DNA from: Mycolicibacterium sp. P1-18
GTDB taxonomy: Bacteria > Actinomycetota > Actinomycetes > Mycobacteriales > Mycobacteriaceae
Length of the DNA: 64,000 bases
Direction: 5' to 3'
Assembly: GCF_008329535.1 (NCBI RefSeq)
Contig: NZ_NPKR01000002.1
Span: forward strand, 1-64,000
The notes beneath the pieces were generated by a model. It had not been told where the DNA came from. It was given only the letters and a program-made list of their open reading frames with translations, and searched no databases. The position numbers and the translations under genes are program-made. This document shows positions 20,369 through 29,585 of the stretch, piece by piece (the stretch's first letter is position 1; the number at the start of each line of letters is the position of its first letter).

Positions 20369-21595
20369 TCAACCCCGGTCGGGCAACGCGTGCTCCACGA
20401 TCAGCGCGCGCCGATGTGGCTCGCGCTCACGGCGTTTCGCCGAGAGGTAGACCTGGGCGGTCTCGGCCGCCACGGTGTCCCAGTCGAACGCCGAGTCCAG
20501 GCGTTCCCGTGCGGCGACCGCATGGCGCTGGGCGGCGGCGGGATCGTCGAGCACCGCGCGCACCGCGGTGGCCAGCGCAGCCACGTCCCGCGGCGGGAAG
20601 GACCTGCCCGTCTGCCCGTCGATGACTGCCTCGCCGAGCCCGCCGACGTTGGAGGTCACCAGGGGAGCGCCCGTGGCGGCTGCCTCCAGGGCGACGATGC
20701 CGAACGGTTCGTAGTGGCTGGGGAGCACCGCGGCGTCGCAGCCGTGCAGGAGCGCGACCAGCTGCTCGTGGTCGACGCGCCCGACGAAGTCGACGGCCTT
20801 GAGCACCTTGTGCTTTCGGGCCTGCTCGAGCAGCCAGTCCTGCTGGGTGCCGTCGCCGGCGATGGTCAACGTGGTTCCGGGATGGGTCCGTCTTACCCGC
20901 GGCAGCGCCGCGATGGCGTCGTGCACGCCCTTCTCGTATTCGAGGCGGCCGAGGTAGAGCAACCGCGCCGGTCCCCGGCGTGGGGTGCGACGCGCGAAGG
21001 GCCAGAGGCCGGCGTCGATGCCGTTGCGAATGACGCGCGACTCGGACAGCCCGGGACCGAACAGCGCGGTGATCTCCTCACCCATCGACGCCGAACACGT
21101 AATGAGGGAATCGGATTCGCGCACCAACCAGGATTCCACCGCGTGCACCTGGCGGCTGATCTTCCCCGACACCCACCCCGAGTGCCGACCGGCCTCGGTC
21201 GCGTGGATCGTCGAGACCAGCGGAACGTCGAAGTGCTCGGCGAGGGTGATCGCGGGATGGGCCACCAGCCAGTCGTGGGCGTGCACCACGTCGGGGCGCC
21301 ACTTCAGGGCCAGCCCGGCGCGAACCATCGAGTGCCCCATGGCAAGAGTCCAGGCCATCATGTCGGTGCTGAACTCGAATTCGTGCGGATCCTCCGCCGC
21401 GGCGATCACGCGCACGCCCTCGCTGACGTCGTCGCCCGAGGGGTGGGTGCTGGGGTCGGTGCCGGTGGGGCGCCGGTTGAGGACGACGACCTCGTGGCCG
21501 GCGTCGGCCAGGGCGGTGGCGAGATGGTGGACGTGACGGCCCAGGCCGCCGATGACCACCGGCGGGTACTCCCACGAGACGAGAAGAACCTTCAC
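20369..21595 (-). CDS. Alpha-glucosyltransferase of MGLP/glycogen synthesis (Rv3032 type), GT4
   Basis: This is a 408-aa GT-B glycosyltransferase. The N-terminal glycogen-synthase-like segment SWEYPPVVIGGLGRHVHHLA and the C-terminal EPFGIVALEAAATG (E-x7-E nucleotide-sugar site) are present, with DVVHAHDW between. It elongates alpha-1,4-glucan in methylglucose lipopolysaccharide and contributes to glycogen in M. tuberculosis. The GTG start overlaps the stop of the upstream GH57 gene (GTGA). The upstream extension of the frame is inside that gene and is not used. It is the third gene of a methyltransferase-GH57-GT operon. Confidence 0.92.
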   Translation of the reverse strand: MKVLLVSWEYPPVVIGGLGRHVHHLATALADAGHEVVVLNRRPTGTDPSTHPSGDDVSEGVRVIAAAEDPHEFEFSTDMMAWTLAMGHSMVRAGLALKWRPDVVHAHDWLVAHPAITLAEHFDVPLVSTIHATEAGRHSGWVSGKISRQVHAVESWLVRESDSLITCSASMGEEITALFGPGLSESRVIRNGIDAGLWPFARRTPRRGPARLLYLGRLEYEKGVHDAIAALPRVRRTHPGTTLTIAGDGTQQDWLLEQARKHKVLKAVDFVGRVDHEQLVALLHGCDAAVLPSHYEPFGIVALEAAATGAPLVTSNVGGLGEAVIDGQTGRSFPPRDVAALATAVRAVLDDPAAAQRHAVAARERLDSAFDWDTVAAETAQVYLSAKRREREPHRRALIVEHALPDRG

Positions 21596-23190
21596 CGGGG
21601 GAGTCGCCTGGCGTCGAGGGCGCCGAACAGACCGTCGGCCCGATTCCAGCCGGCCGCAAGGCGTTCGGCGTGCTCGCGGCGGCCCGCCCCAAGTGCGTCG
21701 GCGATCTCGCGGGTGGCGTGGGCGTGCAGGTGGGCGCGGTAGCGGGCGTACTCGGCGGCGGTGTCCTTGCTGACCATGAACGGCCAGTCGCTGGACACGG
21801 TGAGCAGGGCTTCGCGCAGGATCTGGTCGGCGACGACGTCGCGCGGGGTGGGCACGCCCACCGCCGCGTGCTGGGTCAGCGCCTTGTCCACCGCGGCGAG
21901 CGCGGTGTCGACGACTTCGGCGTTGAGCCGCACCAGATCGGACACCTGGTTCCCATTCCACACCTGCCAGTTCTTGCCCGAACCCCATGAACTGGGCGGC
22001 AATTCGACGGGGGCGCCGACGTATCCGCCGTCGACGGCGTCGGACAGCGTGCCGACGCGGATCCCGGCCTCGGGCAGCGCGCGCAGCACCCGCTCCAGCC
22101 AGACCGGTCCCTCGTGCCACCAGTGTCCGAAGAGTTCGGTGTCGAAGGCCGCCACGACGTGAGCGGGGCGCCCGATGCGCTCGGACTCGGAGGTCAGTCT
22201 GCGGCGGACCGCGTCGACGAAGTCGGCGACGTGGACGTCGACCGCGTGGTCGGCGCGCTCCGGTTCGTAGGCGGCCTTGTCCTCCGACGGCACCGCACGC
22301 CCGGTGACCCGGGCCGGTTTGAGACCGGTGAGGTGGTCGTAGGTGTGGAAGTCGCGATACGCGGCGTGGCCCGGATAGCCGGACTTCGGCGACCACACCC
22401 GATAGCTCACCGTGAGGTCGCGGCCGAAGGCGACGACGTCGGTGTCGGCGACCGGGCGGCCCAGCGCGGTGTCACCGTGCAGCGTGGGGCCGTCCACCAT
22501 GAAGTGCGTGACTCCGGCGGCCGCGTAGTCGCGCTCCAGTCCCGGTGAGTAGGCGCACTCCGGGGCCCAAATTCCCTGGGGGACATGGGCGAAGCGCTGA
22601 CCGGCGTCGGCCAGTCCCTCGCGCAGCGCGAACTCGCGCAGCCGCGGGTGCAGCAGCGGCTGGAACGGGTGCGCCAGCGGACCGCCGAGCAGTTCGATCG
22701 CGTCGGCGTCGATCAGCTGGCGCAGCAGCGGGCTGCCGCCGTGACGCCAGTGCGAGGAGAAGTCGTCGAGAGCGCGGCCCGCCTCCTCCTGCTCGCGAAT
22801 GCCGAACGCGCGCAACGCCTCCGGAGACCGGTAGCCGGTGCCTCCGGCGCCGCGGTGAACCGCGGCCTCCCGTCCGCGGAGCTGCCAGTTCGCCAGCCAG
22901 CTGTGCATCCCGGTGAGGCTGTAGGGATCGTCGAGCTGGGCGGCCACGACGGGCGTGACGCCCAGGGTGAGTAGATGGCTGCGGCCCTCGTCGGACAGGC
23001 GGCGCAGCAGGCTGACCAACGGCAGATAGGCCGTCGCCCACGACTGGTAGAGCCATTCCTCGCCGACCGGCCACCGACCGTGGTGCGCCAGCCATGGCAG
23101 ATGGGTGTGGAGGACGAGGGTGAACAGACCCGGCGTTGCGGGCTGCGGAGGGCGGGAGCGAAGCGAACCGGGAAGGGCCTGTGCGCTCAC
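21592..23190 (-). CDS. GH57 alpha-1,4-glucan branching enzyme-like protein (Rv3031 type)
   Basis: This is a 532-aa glycoside hydrolase family 57 protein. The N-terminal HTHLPW motif, nucleophile region GIWAPECAYSPG (Glu) and acid/base region AAFDTELFGHWWHEGP (Asp) are all present, followed by the alpha-helical C-terminal region with SSWGSGKNWQVWNG and SSDWPFM. GH57 enzymes of this type form alpha-1,6 branches. In MGLP synthesis it would introduce the branch residues. Its GTG start overlaps the methyltransferase stop as GTGA, and its own stop overlaps the GT start the same way. Confidence 0.92.
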   Translation of the reverse strand: MSAQALPGSLRSRPPQPATPGLFTLVLHTHLPWLAHHGRWPVGEEWLYQSWATAYLPLVSLLRRLSDEGRSHLLTLGVTPVVAAQLDDPYSLTGMHSWLANWQLRGREAAVHRGAGGTGYRSPEALRAFGIREQEEAGRALDDFSSHWRHGGSPLLRQLIDADAIELLGGPLAHPFQPLLHPRLREFALREGLADAGQRFAHVPQGIWAPECAYSPGLERDYAAAGVTHFMVDGPTLHGDTALGRPVADTDVVAFGRDLTVSYRVWSPKSGYPGHAAYRDFHTYDHLTGLKPARVTGRAVPSEDKAAYEPERADHAVDVHVADFVDAVRRRLTSESERIGRPAHVVAAFDTELFGHWWHEGPVWLERVLRALPEAGIRVGTLSDAVDGGYVGAPVELPPSSWGSGKNWQVWNGNQVSDLVRLNAEVVDTALAAVDKALTQHAAVGVPTPRDVVADQILREALLTVSSDWPFMVSKDTAAEYARYRAHLHAHATREIADALGAGRREHAERLAAGWNRADGLFGALDARRLPR

Positions 23191-23984
23191 GGGCGCACCG
23201 CGATGGCCACCAGATCCAGGCTCTCGTCGATGGCACGCTCGGTGGCGTCGAGCAGGTCGAAGTCCTCGGTGCGCACCGACGCGACGTCGGCCAGCAGATC
23301 GTCCGACCACGGCGCGTTGGCCACGGCCCGCGCGATCTGCGCCTCGATGATCGACCCGCCGTGCCGGGCGTCGAGCTCGGCGAGGCCGGCGCCGTGGAAC
23401 ACCCCGAGCATGGCCTCGACGCGGAAACCCGAATCGGTGAGCAACTCGGTGAGCTCGGCGGCGTTCAGTTCGCGGGTGTGGAACGGGTTGACGGGGGTGT
23501 CCCGGCCGGGGGAGAAGGTGATGCGATTGGGCGTCGACATCAGCAGCACTCCGGACGGCCGGAGTACGCGGGCGCACTCGTCGACGAACTGTTTCTGATC
23601 CCACAGGTGCTCGATCACCTGGAAGTTCACGACGACGTCGACGGAGTCGTCCTCCAGCGGCAGCTCGGCCAGATTGCCTTGGCGCATGTCGACGCGGGGG
23701 TAGCGGGCGCGGACGTGGGCCACCGCGGAATCGTCGTAGTCGAGCCCGACGACGTGGCGTGCCACGCCGGCGATGAGGTCCGCTCCGTAACCCTCTCCGG
23801 ACCCCGCCTCCAGGACGTCGCGATCGGCGCAGCGCTCCAGGAGCCGCTGGTACACCACCTCGTGCCGGCGGAACCAGTAGTTCTCCTCGGCCAACCCGGG
23901 GATGGTGCGCTCTCCGGTCAGGGGAAGGTCGTCCGCGCTCGAGAGGACGGCGTCGGACGAATCGGAATGGGTAAATGCGCTCAT
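23187..23984 (-). CDS. SAM-dependent methyltransferase of MGLP cluster (Rv3030 type)
   Basis: This 265-aa class I methyltransferase has motif I VLEAGSGEGYGADL, motif II GLDYDDSAV and the post-motif NFQVIEHLWDQ. The family-specific N-terminus ADDLPLTGERTIPG...YWFRRHEVVY is shared with sugar O-methyltransferases. It probably adds methyl groups to the growing glucan chain. ATG 23984 is preferred; a TTG two codons upstream is possible. It is the first gene of the three-gene operon and is divergent from fixA across a ~200-bp AT-richer gap. Confidence 0.88.
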   Translation of the reverse strand: MSAFTHSDSSDAVLSSADDLPLTGERTIPGLAEENYWFRRHEVVYQRLLERCADRDVLEAGSGEGYGADLIAGVARHVVGLDYDDSAVAHVRARYPRVDMRQGNLAELPLEDDSVDVVVNFQVIEHLWDQKQFVDECARVLRPSGVLLMSTPNRITFSPGRDTPVNPFHTRELNAAELTELLTDSGFRVEAMLGVFHGAGLAELDARHGGSIIEAQIARAVANAPWSDDLLADVASVRTEDFDLLDATERAIDESLDLVAIAVRP

Positions 23985-24061
23985 TGCCAACGCAGGCTAA
24001 CCCAGCTATGGCCATTGTCACTTGTTCGCAAGGTTCATAAGCCGGTGGAAGGGGCAGAAGG

Positions 24062-24118
24062 TTAACTAACACCGGTTAAGGTGAGGGTGCATACCGCCCC
24101 AAGTTACCGACTAGTAAC
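24062..24118. promoter_or_regulatory. Two short inverted repeats in the methyltransferase/fixA divergent region
   Basis: TTAAC-N8-GTTAA (24062-24079) and GTTAC-N6-GTAAC (24103-24118) stand out in an unusually AT-rich stretch between two divergent operons. TAACAT at 24115-24120 fits a -10 for fixA. They may be regulator sites. They are not spaced as the KstR motif. Confidence 0.4.
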
Positions 24119-24190
24119 ATGATGGCTGTTGTATCAACTGTGATATGAGCAGGCCGGCTGAGGCCTCATCGAGGAGGACGAACCACACTC

Positions 24191-24985
24191 ATGACGAACA
24201 TCGTGGTCCTGATCAAACAGGTTCCTGATTACGAGGATCGGCATCTCACCGACGGTGACTGGACCCTTGACCGGGCCGGCAGCGATCCGGTGCTGGACGA
24301 GATCAACGAAAAGGCCGTCGAGGTCGCGCTGCAACTCAAGGAGAAGCACGCCGACGCCGACTACAAGGTGGTCGTGCTGACCGCCGGGCCCCCGAGCGCA
24401 GAGTCGGCCATCCGCCGGGCACTGTCCATGGGTGCCGACTCGGCCTACCACCTGGTCGACGACGGCCTCAAGGGCTCCGACATGGTGCAGACCTCGTGGG
24501 CACTGGCCCGCTCGCTCGGCCAGATCGAGGACATCGGCGTGGTGATCGCCGGCAACGAGACCAGCGACGGCGTCGGTGGCGCGGTTCCCGCGATCCTCGC
24601 GCAGTTCCTGGGTCTGCCCCAGCTGACGACGATGCGCAGCATCGAGATCGCCGACGGCAAGGTCACCGGCGAGCGCGAGACCGACGACGGCGTCTTCGGA
24701 CTCGAGGCGACGCTTCCCGCGATCGTCAGCGTCAGCGAGAAGATCGTCGACGACGCCCGCTTCCCCTCCTTCAAGGGCATCATGGCCGCCAAGAAGAAGC
24801 CCGTGGAGACGCTGACGTTGGCCGGGATCGGCGTCGAAGCCGACGAGGTCGGCGGACAGTACGCCGGGTCGACGGTCGTCACCGCCACCCCGAAGCCGCC
24901 GAAGACGGCAGGCGAGAAGGTCACCGACGAGGGTGAGGGCGGCAAGCAGATCGCCGACTACCTCGTGGCGCAGAAGATCCTCTGA
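24191..24985 (+). CDS. fixA: Electron transfer flavoprotein beta subunit
   Basis: This 264-aa ETF beta subunit contains VLIKQVPDYE at the start, LDEINEKAVEVALQLKEKH, the AMP-binding region VIAGNETSDGVGGAVPAILAQFLGLPQLT and a C-terminal tail that wraps the partner. EtfBA carries electrons from acyl-CoA dehydrogenases to the EtfD/quinone pool during beta-oxidation. A GAGGAGG site lies upstream at 24171, 13 bases from the ATG, a rather long spacing. It is paired with fixB downstream. It matches Rv3029c. Confidence 0.95.
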   Translation: MTNIVVLIKQVPDYEDRHLTDGDWTLDRAGSDPVLDEINEKAVEVALQLKEKHADADYKVVVLTAGPPSAESAIRRALSMGADSAYHLVDDGLKGSDMVQTSWALARSLGQIEDIGVVIAGNETSDGVGGAVPAILAQFLGLPQLTTMRSIEIADGKVTGERETDDGVFGLEATLPAIVSVSEKIVDDARFPSFKGIMAAKKKPVETLTLAGIGVEADEVGGQYAGSTVVTATPKPPKTAGEKVTDEGEGGKQIADYLVAQKIL

Positions 24986-25037
24986 GCGTCGCCGACCCGT
25001 CCCAGACCCACACTTCCTAGAGAGCGATCGAGAACCA

Positions 25038-25994
25038 ATGGCTGAAGTACTCGTGCTCGTCGAGCACGCCGAAGGAAAACTGAAGAACGTCACCGGGGAG
25101 CTCATCACCGCGGCGCGCGCGCTGGGCGAGCCCTCCGCCGTGGTCATCGGTGCCCCGGGCACCGCGGAGAAGCTGACCGACGGCCTGAAGGCCGCCGGCG
25201 CGGAGAAGATCTACGTCGCCGAGTCCGACATCGTCGAGCAGTACCTCGTCACGCCCAAGGTCGACGTGCTCAACGCGCTGGTCGAGTCGGCGTCGCCGGT
25301 GGCCGTCGTCGTGGTCGCCAGCGCCGAGGGCAAGGAGATCGCCGGTCGCGTCGCGGCCGAGACCGGTTCCGGCGTGCTCATCGACGTGGTCGGCATCAAG
25401 GAGGGACCCATCGGGATTCACTCCATTTTCGGTGGTGCCTACACCACCGAGGCCAAGGCCGAAGGCGACGGACCCGTCCTCGCCCTGCGTCCGGGTGCCG
25501 TCGAGGCCGAGCCGACTGCCGGCGCGGGTGAGGTCGTCACCGTCGAGGTGCCGGCACCGGCCGAGAACGCCACCAAGATCACCTCCCGTCAGCCCGCGCA
25601 GAAGAGCGCGCGTCCGGACCTGGCCGAGGCGAAGATCGTCGTCGCGGGTGGCCGTGGCGTCGGCAGCAAGGAGAACTTCGGCATCGTCGAGGAACTCGCC
25701 GACGCGTTCGGTGGCGCCGTCGGCGCCTCCCGCGCCGCCGTCGACTCCGGCTTCTACGAGGGTCAGTTCCAGGTGGGCCAGACCGGTAAGACGGTTTCGC
25801 CGCAGCTGTACCTGGCGCTTGGCATCTCCGGTGCCATCCAGCACCGCGCCGGCATGCAGACCTCGAAGACGATCGTCGCCGTGAACAAGGACGAGGAAGC
25901 GCCGATCTTCGAGATCGCCGACTACGGCATCGTGGGCGACCTGTTCAAGGTCACCCCGCAGCTGACCGACGCGGTCAAGGCTCGCAAGGGCTAA
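25038..25994 (+). CDS. fixB: Electron transfer flavoprotein alpha subunit
   Basis: This 318-aa ETF alpha subunit has an N-terminal domain starting [16 protein letters not shown] and the FAD-binding C-terminal domain with [34 protein letters not shown] and [20 protein letters not shown]. It partners the product of fixA. ATG 25038 is chosen because the conserved N-terminus begins there. A 52-bp gap separates the two genes, and a strong terminator follows fixB. Confidence 0.95.
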   Translation: MAEVLVLVEHAEGKLKNVTGELITAARALGEPSAVVIGAPGTAEKLTDGLKAAGAEKIYVAESDIVEQYLVTPKVDVLNALVESASPVAVVVVASAEGKEIAGRVAAETGSGVLIDVVGIKEGPIGIHSIFGGAYTTEAKAEGDGPVLALRPGAVEAEPTAGAGEVVTVEVPAPAENATKITSRQPAQKSARPDLAEAKIVVAGGRGVGSKENFGIVEELADAFGGAVGASRAAVDSGFYEGQFQVGQTGKTVSPQLYLALGISGAIQHRAGMQTSKTIVAVNKDEEAPIFEIADYGIVGDLFKVTPQLTDAVKARKG

Positions 25995-26012
25995 CCCCCA
26001 CCGTTCGACGCG

Positions 26013-26044
26013 ACCCCGGTGCACTTCGGTGCGCCGGGGTTTTG
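26013..26044 (+). terminator. Intrinsic terminator with UUCG tetraloop after fixB
   Basis: A 12-bp stem runs from ACCCCGGTGCAC (26013-26024) to GTGCGCCGGGGT (26029-26040), with one T-G wobble, closed by a TTCG loop and followed by TTTT. It is the clearest rho-independent terminator in the window and marks the end of the conserved fixAB unit. Confidence 0.88.
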
Positions 26045-26149
26045 CGTTGTCGGGACCCCTGATGCGTCGGGACTACGGACTTTCCAGGGTTCGAATGACC
26101 CCCACCCGGTGCGAGAGTCGACTCGTCACATCGAGGAAGGGTTCGACAC

Positions 26150-26893
26150 ATGAGGATCACAGTCATCGGGGCCACCGGAAAGGTCGGCTCGAAGGTGGTG
26201 GAGCTGCTCCGCGCCGACGGGCACGACGTCGTCGCGGCGTCCCGGGAGACCGGGGCCGACGTACTCACCGGCGCCGGGTTGAGCGAGGCGCTGACCGGCG
26301 CGCAAGTTCTGGTCGACGTGGTCAACTCGCCGTCCTTCGACGACGGCCCGGTCATGGCGTTCTTCACCGCCTCGTCGGCCAACCTGGTCGCCGCCGCGAA
26401 GGAGACCGGCGTCGGGCACTACGTCGCGTTGTCCATCGTCGGGGTGGACGACCTGCCCGACAGCGGATACATGCGCGCAAAGGTGGTGCAGGAGAGGACG
26501 ATCGTCGACTCGGGTCTGCCCTACACGATCGTGCGGGCGACGCAGTTCCAGGAATTCGCCGAAGCCATCACCGGGTCGCTGGTGGTCGACGGTGAGGTGC
26601 GCGCCCCCGACGCACTCATTCAGCCGATCGCGGCGGCCGACGTCTCGGCCGCCGTGGCCCGCGCCGCCGTTGCCGCGCCCGTCGGCGGAACCGTCGACGT
26701 CGGTGGACCCGACAAGATCTCCTTCGCCGACATGGCGCGGGCCGTCCTCGAGCACCAGGGCGCCGACACACCGGTGGTCGTCGACCCCGACGCCACCTAC
26801 TTCGGCACGCGCGTCGACCAGCACAGCCTGGTCACCGGCCCCGGCGCCACCCTGGCTTCCACGCGCTTCTCCGATTGGCTCGTCGCCCGATGA
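26150..26893 (+). CDS. NmrA-like NAD(P)-binding protein
   Basis: This is a 247-aa atypical SDR. It opens with the Rossmann glycine motif TVIGATGKVGSKVVE, then has GVGHYVALSIVGVDD and SGLPYTIVRATQFQEFA. It lacks the Tyr-x3-Lys of classical SDRs, having a SGYMRAK segment instead. Such proteins act as NAD(P)H sensors or reductases on small quinone-like substrates. A GAGGAAGGG site precedes the ATG. Its stop overlaps the next SDR start (ATGA), and a cupin gene follows. This opens the accessory stretch after fixB. Confidence 0.85.
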   Translation: MRITVIGATGKVGSKVVELLRADGHDVVAASRETGADVLTGAGLSEALTGAQVLVDVVNSPSFDDGPVMAFFTASSANLVAAAKETGVGHYVALSIVGVDDLPDSGYMRAKVVQERTIVDSGLPYTIVRATQFQEFAEAITGSLVVDGEVRAPDALIQPIAAADVSAAVARAAVAAPVGGTVDVGGPDKISFADMARAVLEHQGADTPVVVDPDATYFGTRVDQHSLVTGPGATLASTRFSDWLVAR

Positions 26894-27620
26894 GCGACGG
26901 CGAACTCAGTGGCCGGACGGCGCTGGTCACCGGCGGCACCGCGGGCATCGGACTGGAGTCGGCCCGACTGCTGGCCACGGCGGGCGCCGCGGTGACGATC
27001 AGCGGACGGGACCCCGAGCGCGGCGAGAAGGCGGTGGCCGAGATCGGTTTAGGAGTGCGTTTCGTCGCCGCCGACCTCTCCGACCTGGATTCGGTGACAT
27101 CCCTTGCCCGGCAGTGCGGTGACGTCGACGTCCTCGTCAACAACGCCGCGAGCTTTCCCGGCGCGTCGACCGTCGACCAGGACCCGGCGTCGTTCGAGCG
27201 GACGTTCGACACCAACGTCCGCGGGGCGTACTTCCTCGTCGCCGCCGTGGCGCCCGCCATGCTGGCCCGGGGAAGCGGCAGCATCGTCAACGTCACCTCC
27301 ATGGTCGCGTTCAAGGGGGTCGCGGGAGCCTCGACCTACAGCGCGTCGAAGGCGGCCCTGGAATCGCTGACCCGTACGTGGGCAGCGGAATTCGGATCCC
27401 GGCACGTGCGGGTGAACAGCGTCGCACCGGGCCGACCGCCACCGAGGGCGTCGCCGCCGAATGGGGCGACGTCAACGAAGAACTCGGCCGCGCCCTGCCC
27501 CTCGGGCGGACCGCCGACCCTCGCGAGATCGCCGAGGCGGTCCTGTTCCTCGCGTCACCGAGATCCAGTTTCCTCACCGGTTCCACGCTGCACACCGACG
27601 GCGGCGGCGCGGCCGTCTGA
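26890..27620 (+). pseudogene. Classical SDR oxidoreductase interrupted by a 1-base deletion
   Basis: The frame from ATG 26890 encodes a normal short-chain dehydrogenase through TGGTAGIG, LVNNAA, the Ser of [13 protein letters not shown] and RVNSVAPG. There it slips: in GGGCC at 27429-27433 one C appears missing. The rest of the SDR ([11 protein letters not shown]...[18 protein letters not shown]...[11 protein letters not shown]) continues in the other frame to 27620. A restored gene would encode about 243 aa. As it stands, translation runs on as nonsense to 27852, through the cupin gene. It could be a true recent inactivation or a sequencing error in a C/G run. Confidence 0.85.
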
Positions 27621-27640
27621 CCCTTCCGAAGGAGAACACG

Positions 27641-28060
27641 ATGCACGACACCACGACGTCCGACGGGCAGCCGAGTCCCATCACCGTGATCGACAGCGTC
27701 ACACCGCCGTTCATTCCGCAGAACGCCGAGGTGATGACCGTGGTCATCGAATGGCCGGCGGGCAGCCCGGGGGCGCCACCGCACCGGCACCCCGGCGGTC
27801 CGGCGTTCGGATACGTCATCGAAGGCGAGATGCTGTTCGAACTCGAGGGTGAGGCGCCGCGGGTGGTCAAGGCCGGCGAGGCATTCTGGGAGCCGGGTGG
27901 CGACGTCATCCACTACTCCGATGCCAACAACCGCGACGACGGCCCGCTGCGCTTCGTGGTGAACATGCTGTGCGTCCCGGGTCAGCCCATGCTCGTCTAC
28001 GTCGACGCCGACGAGCTGGAACGGGTGAAGGACCGGCGGGTGGCCCGCGCGCTGCCCTGA
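27641..28060 (+). CDS. Cupin-domain protein
   Basis: This is a 139-aa single-domain cupin. Motif 1 is PPHRHPGGPAFGYVIEGEMLFEL, with a metal-binding His pair, and motif 2 is AGEAFWEPGGDVIHYSDANN. An AAGGAG ribosome site precedes the ATG, 20 bp after the frameshifted SDR. Such proteins range from small-molecule isomerases and dioxygenases to sensors. It likely works with the NmrA and SDR proteins in one small operon, whose substrate is unknown. Confidence 0.85.
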   Translation: MHDTTTSDGQPSPITVIDSVTPPFIPQNAEVMTVVIEWPAGSPGAPPHRHPGGPAFGYVIEGEMLFELEGEAPRVVKAGEAFWEPGGDVIHYSDANNRDDGPLRFVVNMLCVPGQPMLVYVDADELERVKDRRVARALP

Positions 28061-28077
28061 CCGTTCGGGCGCAGACG

Positions 28078-28083
28078 TAGGGT
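28078..28083 (+). promoter_or_regulatory. -10 box giving a leaderless start for the FGGY kinase
   Basis: TAGGGT lies 6 bases before GTG 28090. Confidence 0.55.
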
Positions 28084-28089
28084 TGCGCC

Positions 28090-29568
28090 GTGGACTTGCT
28101 TCTCGGAATCGACATGGGCACCGGAAGCACGAAGGGCGTCCTGGTCGACACGGCGGGCGTCGTGGTGGCGTCCGCGTCGATCCCGCATTCGATGAGTCTC
28201 CCGCGGCCGGGATGGGCAGAAGTCGACGCCGAGGCCACGTGGTGGCGCGAGGTGTGTGAGATCAGCAACCGGCTGACGCGCGAGGTGCCCGCGGGCTCGA
28301 CCGTGGCGGCGATGTGCGTCAGCGGAGTCGGTCCGTGCCTGGTGCTGTGCGACGACGACCTCAACCCGCTCCGCCCGGCGATCCTGTACGGCGTCGACAC
28401 CCGGGCGACGGCCGAGATTCGCTCGCTCACCGAGGAATTCGGAGCCGACGCGATCCTGCAACGGGCCGGGACACTGCTGTCGAGTCAGGCGGTCGGGCCG
28501 AAGCTGGAATGGGTCCGGCGACACGAGCCCGACGTGTTCGCGAGGGCGACGGGGTGGTACGGCTCGAACTCCTACATCGCCGCGAAGCTCACCGGCGAGT
28601 ACGCGATCGACCACCACACCGCCAGCCAGTGCGACCCGTTGTACGCGACGAGTGACTTCGAGTGGAACGTCGAATGGGCCGCGCGGATCTGCGGACATCT
28701 GCCGCTACCCCGATTGGTGTGGCCCCAGGAGGTCGTCGGGCGGGTGCACGACGCGGCGGCCGCAGCCACCGGAGTTCCCCGGGGCACGCCGGTGGTGGCC
28801 GGCACGGTGGACGCCTATGCCGAGGCGTTCTCGGTGGGCGTCCGCAATGCCGGGGACCAGATGCTGATGTACGGCTCGACGATGTTCCTGGTGCAGATCA
28901 TCGACGAGTATCACAGCGATCCCGCGCTGTGGACTACCGCGGGCATCGAGCGTGGATCGTTGGCATTGGCGGCCGGTACCTCCACGGCGGGCACGATGAT
29001 CGGCTGGTTGCGAACCATCACCGGCGGTGCGTCCCTCGAGGAGTTGACCGCCGAGGCGGCGGCGGTCCCGGCCGGGTGTGAGGGGTTGATCGCCCTGCCC
29101 TACCTGGCGGGGGAGCGGACTCCGGTGTTCGACCCGGACGCCCGGGGCCTCTTCGCGGGCCTGACCCTGCGCCACGGCCGCGGACACTTGTTCCGAGCCG
29201 CGTACGAGGGCATCGGCTTTGGGGTCCGGCAGATCCTGGAGATGTTCGACGACGCGCACACCGGCCGCCGGACCGTGGCCGTCGGCGGCGGGTTGCGCAG
29301 CTCGGTCTGGGCGCAGGCGGTCAGCGACATCACCGGCCGTCCGCAGTTGGTCGCCGAGCAGGGGATCGGTGCCAGTTACGGCGGTGCGCTGATGGCCGCC
29401 ATCGGTGTGGGACTGGTTGCGCCGCAGACCGATTGGGCCACTATTACCCACGAGATCACCCCGAATCCGGACCACCGCGCGCTGTACGACGAGCTGTACG
29501 GCCTGTGGCGCGAGCTGTATCCGGCCACTAGATCGCTGGTGCACGGATTGGGTGCGCTCGGCAGGTAG
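28090..29568 (+). CDS. FGGY-family carbohydrate kinase (xylulokinase-like)
   Basis: This is a 492-aa sugar kinase of the actin-like ATPase fold. It has the phosphate-1 motif GIDMGTGSTKGVLVDTAG, the sugar-loop region YGVDTRATAEI, and the second-domain motifs MLMYGSTMFL and AVGGGLRSSVWAQAVSDITGRP (FGGY signature area), with ASYGGALMAA near the end. It phosphorylates a pentulose or related ketose. The GTG start is backed by a TAGGGT box. It stands alone, 6 kb upstream of the polyol operon, without its own transporter or isomerase. The substrate is unknown; xylulose is a guess from overall similarity. Confidence 0.87.
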   Translation: MDLLLGIDMGTGSTKGVLVDTAGVVVASASIPHSMSLPRPGWAEVDAEATWWREVCEISNRLTREVPAGSTVAAMCVSGVGPCLVLCDDDLNPLRPAILYGVDTRATAEIRSLTEEFGADAILQRAGTLLSSQAVGPKLEWVRRHEPDVFARATGWYGSNSYIAAKLTGEYAIDHHTASQCDPLYATSDFEWNVEWAARICGHLPLPRLVWPQEVVGRVHDAAAAATGVPRGTPVVAGTVDAYAEAFSVGVRNAGDQMLMYGSTMFLVQIIDEYHSDPALWTTAGIERGSLALAAGTSTAGTMIGWLRTITGGASLEELTAEAAAVPAGCEGLIALPYLAGERTPVFDPDARGLFAGLTLRHGRGHLFRAAYEGIGFGVRQILEMFDDAHTGRRTVAVGGGLRSSVWAQAVSDITGRPQLVAEQGIGASYGGALMAAIGVGLVAPQTDWATITHEITPNPDHRALYDELYGLWRELYPATRSLVHGLGALGR

Positions 29569-29585
29569 TTGTCGGACCCCCTTCC

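Noticed and set aside
24062..24079. Possible KstR cholesterol-regulator box
   Set aside because: The KstR pattern needs AAC-N2-GTT spacing. The repeat here has different spacing and order, so only a generic inverted repeat is reported.
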